Below the pieces are notes generated by a model that did no database searches, was not told the origin of the DNA, and saw only the letters and a program-made list of their open reading frames with translations. The position numbers were made by a program, and so were the translations under genes. Below are positions 20,022 to 28,446 of a stretch of 64,000 nucleotides of DNA, one piece after another. The stretch is from Streptomyces sp. HUAS ZL42 (GTDB lineage: Bacteria; Actinomycetota; Actinomycetes; Streptomycetales; Streptomycetaceae): NCBI RefSeq assembly GCF_040782645.1, contig NZ_CP160403.1, positions 6,979,001-7,043,000 of the forward strand, in the 5' to 3' direction. How positions within the stretch are numbered: the first letter of the stretch is position 1; each line of letters opens with the position of its first letter.

Positions 20022-23000
20022 GACCACAGCTCGTCCTGGCCAGCATCCTTGCCGTCGGCGGGCCCAGGTGCCGCCGCGCCCACCGCAGCACCCGAGGACG
20101 CCCCCTGCGCGGGAAGCTCCGCCAGGCGGTGGTCCGGTTCCGTCCCCCGTACGCGCTCGCTCCCGTCCCACTCCCACCGCGTCACCAGCACCGCCGCGAT
20201 CTCGTCGACACGCGAGAGCTGGGCGATGGCGACCCCGGGGACCTGCGGATAGCAGGCCCATTCGCGTTCGCTGGTCATCACCACGTCCAGGTCGAAGGCG
20301 TGCAGCAGGCCCAGGCACTTGGCCCGCGAGTCGTCGTCCACGCCCGCGAACGCCTCGTCCAGGGTGACCAGGCGCGGGGCGTCGGGGGCGGCCGTGGCGT
20401 AGTGCGAGGAGGCGGCGGCGAACAGGGGCACGGACACGGCCAGGACGCGTTCGCCGCCGGAGGCGGGGCCGGTGGCCGGTACCCAGGTGCCGTGCTGGTG
20501 GCGTTCGATGCCGAACTCGTGCCAGGAGCGGTAGTCCAGCGCCGCGGTGAGCACCTCCAGCCAGCTGCCCGCCGCGTCGTCGGACTGCCGGCGGGCGATC
20601 TCGGCCTGCAGGAACTCCCCGACCGCCGCCCGGTCCTCGGGCGCCCACGCGTCCGCGGACTGGCGCAGACGTTCGCGGGCCTGGGCCAGTCCCGTCGGGG
20701 CCTTGCGGGAGGGGCGCCACACCAGGCGCAGTTTCATGCCCGTGGAGGTGGGGCGCTCCTGGAGCTCGGCGTTCATGGCCCGCACCTGTCGCTCGGCGGC
20801 GGCGATCAGCTCCTGCAGGGTGCCGGCGACCTCGGTGAGCAGGTGGGTTTCGAGGATCTCGCGTTCGTGCGCGGACAGGATGCGCGCCAGTTCGGTCGTC
20901 TCGGTGGCGAGGGCCGCGGCCAGGTCGGGCACGGTGCGTCGGCGGCCCTGGTAGACGATGTCGACGACCATGCCGTCCTCGACCATGCGGGCGGTGGCGG
21001 TGTGGCCGCCTCGGGAGAGGGCGTCCTGGAGTTTCTTGTACTCCTCGCTGAGCCGTTTTTGTACGCGTTCCCAGGCGCCGTCGGAGTCGTCGGTGCCCGA
21101 CGGGCCCGACAGCTGTGCCTCGATGGTGCGGGCGAGCGCGACGGCCGGGGTGGCCGCCCACGGGCCGCCGTCCAGCGGGGGTACGACCGTCTCGGGCAGC
21201 GCGACGCTCAGCAGGCCGGTGGCCGCGAAGCGCTGGAGCGCGGCAATTGCCTCGGCGCGGGAGGCGGCGGCCTCGCGTACGTCCTTCTCCAACTGCTCGA
21301 TGCGGCCCTCCGCATGGCCTACGCGCCGGCCGGCGTCGGTGTGCTCCACGCGAGAGCGGCGTTGGTCCCGGTCACACGTGGCGAGTGCCTCGGCGGTGGC
21401 GGCCAGGCGCCGCTCCAGTTCCGCGACGGCGGCGCCGACGGTGGAGCGCAAGGTGGTGTGGCGTTCGTCGGCGGCGGCCGCCAGGCGGGCCGATTCCTCG
21501 GCGCGCAGGGCCAGTTCGGCCACGTGGGCGACGGCCCGTTCGGCTTCCGCGCGCTCGTCGGCGACTGTGCGCGCTGCGTCGGTGCGCTCGCGCAGGGCGG
21601 GCCACAGGGCGGCGAGGACTGCGGTGTAGTCGGCCAGCGCCTGGCGGACGGCGGCCAGGCGCTGGCGGTCGGCGGGCAGGTTCACGGCGGCCGCGGTGTC
21701 GGTGAGTTCGGTGGCGGCTTCGGCTTCCTGCCGGGTCGCCGTGGTCAGTTCGGCGGAGCGTTCGTCCTGGCGGGCGCGGGCCCGGTGGGCGGCGTCCGCG
21801 GCGGCCGCGGCCAGCGCGTGCGCGTGGCGCAGGGCGGCGTCGTCGGGGACGGCGGCCAGTTCGGCGTCCAGGGTGCGGCGGCGCCGGCCCACCGTGGCCC
21901 GCTCGGCCTGCAGTTCGTCCGACTGGTGTGCCAGGGCCTCGAGTTCACCGCGCAGTACGGCGATCCGGGCCCGGCGCGCCTCCTCGCGGGCGCCCTCACC
22001 CACGTACACGGCGGACTGCTTCGACCAGCTGCCGGTCAGCGCTCCGACGCGGAAGCGGCCATCCGCCGCCACCCACGTGTCGCCGGAGCCGCCGGAGTCG
22101 CCGGAGCCAAGGCCCACGGCGGTCAGAAGGCGGGCCACCGTCTGCTCGCCCACCGCCATGGCGCGCGCGTCGCCGTGGTCCACGGCCGGGCGCAGCACAT
22201 CGGCGAGCACCGGCCCGGCGAGCGGGGCACCCGGCGAGAGGAGAACGTCGTGCCCGTCGGCGGCGACAGCGGTGCCGTCCGGGCGCACCCAGGCGTCCAG
22301 CAGACCGGAGGCCTCCAACGCCGCCTCCACTCCTGCGCGTTCAGCGGCGGTGACGTGGTCGTGGAAGTCGACCAGGCGCCACAGCGGCGCCCCGGGCGCC
22401 TGCTCGCGCACGCCGGGCGTACGCGTGTGGGGTTCCGTGGGACCGCGCTGGCCACCCGCCTCCAGGTCGGTCAGCTCCCGCGCGGTCTCGGCGCGTCGGG
22501 TGTCCAGTTCGGTCAGCCGTTGACCGAGGGCGGCCATCCGGTCGGCCAGGTGAGCGGCGCGGGCGCGATGGGCGTCGGCGGTGTGCACGCGCGCGGGGGA
22601 GGGGCCTTGGAGGTGCGTGACCCAGTCCTGCAGAGCGTCCAGCAGGCCCGCCGGGTCCTGGGGCGTCAACTCCTCACAGGCGTCGAGGTGTTCGCGTACT
22701 GCGGCCACCAGTTCCCGGCCCGCCTCGGCCGCGGCGGCCTCTGCCCGGGCCTGCCGTTCGGCGGTGTGTCCGGCCTCGGTCTGGGCCTCGTCCAGGCGGC
22801 GGGCGGCGGCGCGCCGCTCGGCGGTGGCCTGCTCGGCGCGTGTCGCCAGCTCCTCCACGTGGTCGAGGGTGCGCCGCCTGCGCGCCACCGATTCCTCGGC
22901 CACGCGGCGCAGTTCGGCCTCCGGCGCGCCCTCGGTGCGCAGGTCACCGTCGAGGCGGGCGGCCGCGGCCGCCTCCCGCTCGCGGGCGAGCATGTCCGTG

Positions 23001-24181
23001 ACCTGCTCCTCGGCCCACGTGAGCCGCCGGCCTGCGCTCTCGAGGCGGCCCAGGGCGCGCGTGTGGACCTGGGCGGCCCGCTCCCGGTCCGCCTCGGCGC
23101 GCGCCACATCAGATGCAGTGCGGCGGGCGTCGGCCGCCGCCTGCTCCAGCTCCCGTGCGCTGCGCATCTCCGGACCCTCGCGCAGCGCGGCCTCCTGTGC
23201 CGTCAGCCGCGCGGAACTCTCCTCCAGCTGCGCGATCCGCACGGCGATCCGCTCCCGCTCCTCCTCGGCCTGCGACCGCTCGGTCTGGGCCTGCGCGAGG
23301 TCGCGGTTCAGCTGTTCGTAGCGGGCGTGTTCGTGGCGGGGGAGCCGGGCGCGGCGGCGGGTGGCGACGCGGGCGTAGCGGCGGTAGTGGTCCAGGAAGG
23401 CGGAGGCGGCGCGCTCGGCCTCGGTGGCCGCCCGCAACTCCTCCTTCTCCTCGTCCAGGGACCGGAACGCCTCGGCCACATCGGCGATCACCGCCTGGTC
23501 CATGGGCGGCAGCGCCTCGGTCAGTGCACGCGACAGCGCCGCCTCGTTGGGCCGCTTCGACAGCTGCGGCTGGCGCAGCTGGATGAGCAGGTCCACCAGG
23601 GCCGCGTACCGCCGCTCACCCAGCCCGAACAGCGCCTCGTCCACCGCCCTGCGATACGCCGTTGCCGTGTCGTACACCATGCCGTGCCCGGCGACCGCTT
23701 CCGCGAGCCGGTCCCGTGACAGCGCGGTGCCGGTGGCGTCCAGGAGGCTGAGCCCCTCGCCGATGCGCTGGTCGGTGACGGCGTACCAGTGACGGGCGAT
23801 GCCCCGCCCCGCCACCGCCTTCAGCCCGCAGGCCAGGGTGAGGAAGCGGTCCTGCCCGGCGGCCTCGTCATGGCGGCCGAACTCGATCCAGGTGTAGCCG
23901 AGCCGCTCGGGGTGCGGGTGCTGTCCGCCCAGCAGCAGGTTCCACTCCATGCGCTTGCCCGGGTCGGCGTCGGGCTCCACGCGCCGTGCGGACAGGTCGC
24001 CGTCCAGGAGGAAGGGCAGGGTGAGGGCGAGGACCTTGGACTTGCCGGTGCCGTTGTTGCCGCGCAACAGCAGCCGTCCGTCCCGGAACCAGAACTCCTC
24101 GGTGTCGTAGTAGAAGAGGTCGACCAGGCCGATGCGCAGCGGCCGCCACCGGCCGGGCGCGGGGGTGGGCAGGGCGGTCAC
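20018..24181 (-). CDS. jetC: Wadjet JetC-like SMC/SbcC-type ATPase (TIGR02680)
   Basis: A 1387-residue SMC-like ATPase starting at GTG 24181. The Walker A motif GNNGTGKSK is at residues 41-49. Two long coiled-coil arms rich in Ala/Glu/Arg flank a central hinge-like segment near residues 600-700. The signature SGGERVLAVSVPL lies near residue 1237 and Walker B with the D-loop (VTLDEAFAGVDDDSRAK) near 1270. The length suits the TIGR02680 family. It is the loop-extruding motor of the anti-plasmid Wadjet system. It starts 6 nt after jetB and overlaps jetD by 4 nt. The 1196-codon open frame on the opposite strand is a compositional shadow. Confidence 0.92.
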   Translation of the reverse strand: MTALPTPAPGRWRPLRIGLVDLFYYDTEEFWFRDGRLLLRGNNGTGKSKVLALTLPFLLDGDLSARRVEPDADPGKRMEWNLLLGGQHPHPERLGYTWIEFGRHDEAAGQDRFLTLACGLKAVAGRGIARHWYAVTDQRIGEGLSLLDATGTALSRDRLAEAVAGHGMVYDTATAYRRAVDEALFGLGERRYAALVDLLIQLRQPQLSKRPNEAALSRALTEALPPMDQAVIADVAEAFRSLDEEKEELRAATEAERAASAFLDHYRRYARVATRRRARLPRHEHARYEQLNRDLAQAQTERSQAEEERERIAVRIAQLEESSARLTAQEAALREGPEMRSARELEQAAADARRTASDVARAEADRERAAQVHTRALGRLESAGRRLTWAEEQVTDMLAREREAAAAARLDGDLRTEGAPEAELRRVAEESVARRRRTLDHVEELATRAEQATAERRAAARRLDEAQTEAGHTAERQARAEAAAAEAGRELVAAVREHLDACEELTPQDPAGLLDALQDWVTHLQGPSPARVHTADAHRARAAHLADRMAALGQRLTELDTRRAETARELTDLEAGGQRGPTEPHTRTPGVREQAPGAPLWRLVDFHDHVTAAERAGVEAALEASGLLDAWVRPDGTAVAADGHDVLLSPGAPLAGPVLADVLRPAVDHGDARAMAVGEQTVARLLTAVGLGSGDSGGSGDTWVAADGRFRVGALTGSWSKQSAVYVGEGAREEARRARIAVLRGELEALAHQSDELQAERATVGRRRRTLDAELAAVPDDAALRHAHALAAAAADAAHRARARQDERSAELTTATRQEAEAATELTDTAAAVNLPADRQRLAAVRQALADYTAVLAALWPALRERTDAARTVADERAEAERAVAHVAELALRAEESARLAAAADERHTTLRSTVGAAVAELERRLAATAEALATCDRDQRRSRVEHTDAGRRVGHAEGRIEQLEKDVREAAASRAEAIAALQRFAATGLLSVALPETVVPPLDGGPWAATPAVALARTIEAQLSGPSGTDDSDGAWERVQKRLSEEYKKLQDALSRGGHTATARMVEDGMVVDIVYQGRRRTVPDLAAALATETTELARILSAHEREILETHLLTEVAGTLQELIAAAERQVRAMNAELQERPTSTGMKLRLVWRPSRKAPTGLAQARERLRQSADAWAPEDRAAVGEFLQAEIARRQSDDAAGSWLEVLTAALDYRSWHEFGIERHQHGTWVPATGPASGGERVLAVSVPLFAAASSHYATAAPDAPRLVTLDEAFAGVDDDSRAKCLGLLHAFDLDVVMTSEREWACYPQVPGVAIAQLSRVDEIAAVLVTRWEWDGSERVRGTEPDHRLAELPAQGASSGAAVGAAAPGPADGKDAGQDELWS

Positions 24182-24187
24182 GGCGGG

Positions 24188-25417
24188 TCATGCCTTTCGC
24201 TGAGAGGTGCGGGGGGTGGGGACTCCCGGTTCCCGTACGACGGTCTCGCCGACCGCGTACCGGGCCAGCGCCGGTAGCGGGGCGACGCCGCCGGGTGCGG
24301 CGGTGACCAGGCCCAGTGCGGTCAGCTTGGCCAGGGCCTGGTCGACCAACTCCGCCTCCGCGCCCGGCTGTTTGGCGCTCTTGGACCAGAAGCCGCCGTG
24401 TTCGGCGGCCAGTTCCCGCACCCTGCGCTCCAGTTCGTCGCGACTGACCGCGCCGCCCGCGGTCGCGAGGTGCTCGGCGAGCAGCAGGGTGACGTGTCCG
24501 TGGGTGCCCTGCTCGGGCATCCGTACGTCGGTCAGGTCGTCCAGCGGGTCGACCATGGCGATGCCTTCGGCCCGCACCTCGGCGACCAGGCCGGTCAGTT
24601 CGGTGATCCGGGCGGTGATGAAGGCGCGCTGGCGGGTGAGGTAGGCGAGCTCTTCGTCGGTCAGCTCGGCGTAGTAGAGCACCGGGTCGTCCAGCAGGCG
24701 CCGGGTCAGCCGCTGGCGGATGGCGCGGAAGCGCAGTTCGTCGCTGTCCAGGGCGCTCTCGGCGGTCAGCTCGGCCAGGCGGTCCTCGAAGCCGTCGGCG
24801 GTGATCATCGACGGGCCGCGGCGGGCGGCGAGCAGTCCGGCCAGGACGCGGCGCTGGACGTCGTAGAGGACATCGCCCGCCCCGCTGACGTAAGCCTCCT
24901 CGTCCCCGGCCACCCGTCGCAGCACGCCGTACCGCATGAGCAGCCGTACCACCGCCGCCAGATCCAGCCGCTCCTCGCGCCGCTCCAGCGTGAACTCGAT
25001 CCCGGCGGCGGCCAGATGGGGATCGGCGGCGTCCAGGACCACCTGCTCGGCGAGACGGCCCAGCGCGATCTGTGCCTCGCCGCGCTCCAGTGCGGCCAGC
25101 GCCAGGCACAGCAGCACATAGCGGCGGCGGGTGAAGGGCGCGCGGGCGCGGGAGGCCTCGCGGGCCGGATGGGTCGGGTCGGCGAGGGTACCGGGTGCCC
25201 GGCCCAGCCGGGCCGCCTCCGCGTCCACCCGCAGTGGCCAGCCGGTGTTGCGGTCGAACCAGTCGCGCAGGTCGCCGGCGTGCTGTCGCACCAGCCGGAA
25301 CTCCTCGGCGTACGGGCCGTGCGCGAGCAGCAGCGGCTCCTTCAGCAGCGCGCGGGCGGCCTTGTGGAACTCGGCGGTGCGCCGGCCGTCCAGCACTTCA
25401 CTCAGGGGCGTGGTCAT
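24188..25417 (-). CDS. jetB: Wadjet JetB-like subunit (TIGR02678, DUF2398)
   Basis: A 409-residue protein beginning MTTPLSEVLDGRRTAEFHKAARALL. The composition and order match the TIGR02678/DUF2398 family, which fills the kite (KleB/MksE-like) role bridging the SMC heads. Recognisable segments are RRYVLLCLALAALERGEAQIALG near residue 98 and DRLAELTAESALD followed by RQRLTRRLLDDPVLYYAELTDEE in the middle. It overlaps jetA by 4 nt (ATGA at 25414-25417) and is followed 6 nt later by jetC, so all subunits are made from one transcript. Confidence 0.9.
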   Translation of the reverse strand: MTTPLSEVLDGRRTAEFHKAARALLKEPLLLAHGPYAEEFRLVRQHAGDLRDWFDRNTGWPLRVDAEAARLGRAPGTLADPTHPAREASRARAPFTRRRYVLLCLALAALERGEAQIALGRLAEQVVLDAADPHLAAAGIEFTLERREERLDLAAVVRLLMRYGVLRRVAGDEEAYVSGAGDVLYDVQRRVLAGLLAARRGPSMITADGFEDRLAELTAESALDSDELRFRAIRQRLTRRLLDDPVLYYAELTDEELAYLTRQRAFITARITELTGLVAEVRAEGIAMVDPLDDLTDVRMPEQGTHGHVTLLLAEHLATAGGAVSRDELERRVRELAAEHGGFWSKSAKQPGAEAELVDQALAKLTALGLVTAAPGGVAPLPALARYAVGETVVREPGVPTPRTSQRKA

Positions 25418-27009
25418 CGCTCCCCTCCCATGGGAGTGCCGTCGGCGTGCACCTGGCCGGTCCGGGTGAGATCGGCGATCTCGACCAGGTGGTCGGGGCC
25501 GCGGAAGGTACCGCCAGGGGTGCGGATCTCGGCCGTCGTCCCGTCCGCCAGGGCGGTGAGCCGGATTTCCATCGTGCCGTCGTTGCTGGTCGCGACGGTG
25601 GTCGTCATGCCGGGCCGCCAGGTGGCCAGGGCGTCACCGAGCAGCTGCAGGAACAGGCCGAAGGCGAGCGGGTCGAGCTCGCCGAGTGCGGACAGCCGCG
25701 TGGTGCCGTCCGTCGCGAGGCGGGCGCGGGCGGCCGCGATCTCCTGCGCCTGTTTGGCGGCGATCTCGGCCAGGCGCCTGCGCTGCTCGGACCGGTCCTG
25801 CACCCGGCGGGTCTTGCCGCGCCGCTCGTAGCTGCCGGTGCGGCGCAGCTGCGGGCTGATCCGCAGCGGCTCGGCCTCGGCCCACGGGGTGGAGGCGGCC
25901 TCCGGGTGGGCGGCGCGCCGGTCCAGGGTGTCGGCGTCCACGGTGAGGTGGCGTGCCGGATACAGGCCGAACGCGGCACGCCACAGCCGGTGCCGCGCCT
26001 CGTCGTCGGGGGCCTCGGCGAACCAGCGGGCCAGGGTGCGGAAGTCCGCCGAGCGGTCCGAGCGCCCGGTCCGCCGCTCGTTCAACTGCCGTACGACCGC
26101 CAGCAGTTGCGGAATCGCTCCAAGAGCCCGGCCGCGCAGCAGACGGGCCTGCGACTCGCGGCCGTCCGCCGACACGAACCAGGCGGCCAGCCCCGACCAC
26201 CTGCCCACCCACCGCTCATACGCCCGCGCCTCGGCGCTCTCGGCCTCGTCCGGCGCGGCGTCGGCCGCCTCCCGGGCCGCCGCCAGCCGCAACAGCACAC
26301 CGACCCGCCCCTGATCCTCCAACTCGCCGATGAGCAGGGCGATCCGCCCGCCCAGGGTGATCAGGTCCTGGATGAACCGCTCCAGGTACTGGATCAGGCG
26401 GTCCTTGTAGGCGAGGAACACCTCGACCTCCACGTCGTGCAGGTCGATGGTGCGCTGCAGGGAGCCCATGAACGCCCGCGCGTTCTCCGCCAGCGCCTCG
26501 AACCGGCTCGTCAGCGCGGACAGCGCCAGATGCGCCTTGGCCGCGTCCGGCTCGCCCTCCTCCTGCTCGGCGGCGATCACCAGCAGGGCCCGCAGTTGGG
26601 TGACGATGTCGCGCAGGGCGACCGCCTGCAGCGCACCGCGCCGCCCCAGCGCCTCGTCATACGTCGACAGCGCCAGCTCGGCGGCCTCGCCGGCCTGCGT
26701 GAGCTGGTAGATGAAGCGTTTGCGGTAGAAGTCCTCCACCGCGGTGACCCGGGAGGTGTCCGGATCCGCCCGCAGATTGCCCCACTCGACAAGGCTGTCC
26801 AGCGCCTTGACCACCGCGTCCAGCTCGGCGGGCCGGTGCTGCGGCGGCAGCGCCGCGAACACGTCCTCGGGCCGCAGATGGACCGCGAAGCGCTCCTTGG
26901 CGGCCAGGAACGCGCCCATCACCCGGCGGTACAGGGCGGCGTTGGGCACGGTGAGGTGGGCGAAGGGCGCGTACCCGGCCCGTGCCGGTCCGGAAGGCGT
27001 CGACGTCAT
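25414..27009 (-). CDS. jetA: Wadjet JetA-like kleisin subunit (TIGR02677, DUF2397)
   Basis: A 531-residue protein, first in the minus-strand operon. The N-terminal winged-helix region (FAHLTVPNAALYRRVMGAF and FAVHLRPEDVFAAL) and the long helical middle (LFDAL-like SLQRTIDLHDVEVEVFLAYKDRLIQYLERFIQDL) fit the TIGR02677/DUF2397 family, the kleisin-like JetA/MksF subunit. A Lys/Arg/Ala-rich coiled segment near residues 400-440 precedes the C-terminal winged helix. The order jetA-jetB-jetC-jetD, all overlapping or within 6 nt, makes a complete Wadjet cassette; from memory this domain set is the one called type II. Confidence 0.9.
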   Translation of the reverse strand: MTSTPSGPARAGYAPFAHLTVPNAALYRRVMGAFLAAKERFAVHLRPEDVFAALPPQHRPAELDAVVKALDSLVEWGNLRADPDTSRVTAVEDFYRKRFIYQLTQAGEAAELALSTYDEALGRRGALQAVALRDIVTQLRALLVIAAEQEEGEPDAAKAHLALSALTSRFEALAENARAFMGSLQRTIDLHDVEVEVFLAYKDRLIQYLERFIQDLITLGGRIALLIGELEDQGRVGVLLRLAAAREAADAAPDEAESAEARAYERWVGRWSGLAAWFVSADGRESQARLLRGRALGAIPQLLAVVRQLNERRTGRSDRSADFRTLARWFAEAPDDEARHRLWRAAFGLYPARHLTVDADTLDRRAAHPEAASTPWAEAEPLRISPQLRRTGSYERRGKTRRVQDRSEQRRRLAEIAAKQAQEIAAARARLATDGTTRLSALGELDPLAFGLFLQLLGDALATWRPGMTTTVATSNDGTMEIRLTALADGTTAEIRTPGGTFRGPDHLVEIADLTRTGQVHADGTPMGGER

Positions 27010-27063
27010 CGTTCAGGCATTCTTCCCGACCCACGCCCCGCTGCGGCAACCATGGCCTGACCT

Positions 27064-27600
27064 TCACACAGGGTCATGCGTGTGCGCTTCTACTCTTCCG
27101 CGTCGTCGGCCGTACGCCGTGGGGTGCCATATCTTCGGCGTGGCCGTCATCCCGCCGATCGGGCGTTCGGGGACGGCGAGGTCAAGGTGGTGCCCGCCGA
27201 CCCTTCGGCGACGCACAGCGGAGCGCGGAGCGAAGCGGCGGCCGGACTTCACGGCCTCCTCGGCGCGGAAGCTGGAGACGCGCCGCCCGCCCTTGGCGTC
27301 GGTCACCGCGATGCGGAGGAGGCCGGTCGTGGTGTCGGGGGTGAGGGCGAGCCGGAAGCCGCGGCCCTGGACGTGGTCGTGCAGGGCGGCGTTGGCGGCG
27401 AGTTCGGCGACAATCTGCTCGGCTCGTTGGGCTCGTTGGGCTCGCTCGGCTCGCTTGGTGACGTCCGGTGACAGGTTCCAGGCATGGAGCTGGGTGGCGA
27501 TGAGGCCTGACAGAGGACGATTACCCTGGTCGAGGCCCTGTTCCTGTGGGGTGCCCGCTTCTGCCTGCGAGCTTTCGACGGGTGTAGTGATACAGGTCAC
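27064..27600 (-). CDS. RsbW-like ATP-binding protein, possibly C-terminally damaged
   Basis: A 178-residue frame from GTG 27600. Residues 33-110 resemble the histidine-kinase-like ATPase (anti-sigma/RsbW-type) proteins that are abundant in Streptomyces, with LHAWNLSPD, QIVAELAANAALHDHV (the N-box) and LRIAVTDAKGGRR. The expected C-terminal glycine-rich ATP lid (an SGRGLxLV-type motif) is missing. After KSGRRF the sequence turns into Arg-rich text, as if frameshifted or replaced. A short repeat of Arg-Ala-Gln/Glu codons (RAERAQRAQRAEQ) sits before the N-box. It could be a pseudogene; the ATP site looks incomplete. Confidence 0.45.
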   Translation of the reverse strand: MTCITTPVESSQAEAGTPQEQGLDQGNRPLSGLIATQLHAWNLSPDVTKRAERAQRAQRAEQIVAELAANAALHDHVQGRGFRLALTPDTTTGLLRIAVTDAKGGRRVSSFRAEEAVKSGRRFAPRSAVRRRRVGGHHLDLAVPERPIGGMTATPKIWHPTAYGRRRGRVEAHTHDPV

Positions 27601-27700
27601 ATGGTTGGTGGTGTCGTGCTTCCGGGTGGGCAGAGCCTCTTAAGGGGTGACGGGTGACGGCGAACTGCCTTTCCCGCCCCACTCCTGCGACAGGACGAAC

Positions 27701-27898
27701 ATGCTGACGTTATTGCTGACTCTGGTGTCCACCGCCGCAACGGCTCTTGCCGCGACGGGTTTTCACTGGCTGCGGGACCGGTCCCGCGAGCGGCTCTATC
27801 GGAGCGTCGCCGGCTCACTCCCGCGCGGCGGAACCGTGCGGGAGCATCAGTCCGACGGCTCCGCATGGGAGTTGCGCATCCCGACCGACGGGAGCTGA
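27701..27898 (+). CDS. Small membrane protein upstream of ECF sigma factor
   Basis: A 65-residue protein starting at ATG 27701 behind AGGA. Residues 2-20 (LTLLLTLVSTAATALAATG) form one hydrophobic helix or signal anchor, followed by a basic stretch (HWLRDRSRERLYR) and a short polar tail. The stop is 2 nt before the sigma-factor GTG, so it is probably the first gene of a three-gene operon with the sigma factor and the GGDEF-EAL protein. No family is recognised. A membrane-tethered regulator or anti-sigma peptide would fit the context but is only a guess. Confidence 0.6.
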   Translation: MLTLLLTLVSTAATALAATGFHWLRDRSRERLYRSVAGSLPRGGTVREHQSDGSAWELRIPTDGS

Positions 27899-27900
27899 CG

Positions 27901-28446
27901 GTGAGCGCATCCGACCCGGAGTACGACAGGTGCTACCGAGCCTACTGGCGGGAACTGGTCGTGATGGCGACCCACATGCTGGCCGGGGACCACCATCAAG
28001 CGCAGGAGCTGGTCAACGACGCTTTCGTCAAAGCGTGGCGGGCGTGGGACCAGATCGACAACCCCAAGTACTGGCTCAAGACGGTCATCGCCCGCGACGC
28101 GGCCAGAAACAGGCAGCGGTGGAGGCAACGCTTGCCCCAACTGGCCCGGATCCACGCCACCGAGCGCACTCGCACGGCCCCCGATCCGGCAGCTGTGACA
28201 GAGCAGCGCGAGGACTACATCCGCGTTGTCCAGGCACTGAGCGCTCTGAGCGACCGGCAGCGCACCATCGCCGTACTCCGCTGGCACGAGGGATGGTCGC
28301 AGGCAGCCATCGCAGAGACGCTCGGCATCGCACCGAGCAGCGTGGCCAAACACCTGGGGCGGGCCCAGCACAAGCTGGCGCGTCAGTTCGGGACGAACGG
28401 CGAGGCACTCAACCACTTCCACCACGACCGGAAGGATCGGCTGTGA
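27901..28446 (+). CDS. ECF-type RNA polymerase sigma factor
   Basis: A 181-residue sigma-70-family protein starting at GTG 27901 (GGGAG ribosome site). Region 2 includes AQELVNDAFVKAWRAW with the promoter-melting helix up to YWLKTVIARDAARNRQRW. Region 4 is the helix-turn-helix LRWHEGWSQAAIAETLGIAPSSVAKHLGRAQHKL. No region 3 is present, as in ECF/SigE-like factors. The stop overlaps the GTG of the GGDEF-EAL gene by 4 nt (GTGA), tying this sigma factor to cyclic-di-GMP signalling. No canonical zinc-binding anti-sigma gene is beside it. Confidence 0.85.
   Translation: MSASDPEYDRCYRAYWRELVVMATHMLAGDHHQAQELVNDAFVKAWRAWDQIDNPKYWLKTVIARDAARNRQRWRQRLPQLARIHATERTRTAPDPAAVTEQREDYIRVVQALSALSDRQRTIAVLRWHEGWSQAAIAETLGIAPSSVAKHLGRAQHKLARQFGTNGEALNHFHHDRKDRL

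Noticed and set aside
20022..21161. N-terminal extension of JetD upstream of 20021
   Set aside because: The text is Arg/Pro-rich and lies inside jetC; the GTG at 20021 gives the expected 4-nt overlap and family length.
20129..23719. A 1196-codon plus-strand open frame opposite jetC
   Set aside because: It is low-complexity Gly/Ala/Arg text with no motif; jetC has full SMC motifs on the other strand.
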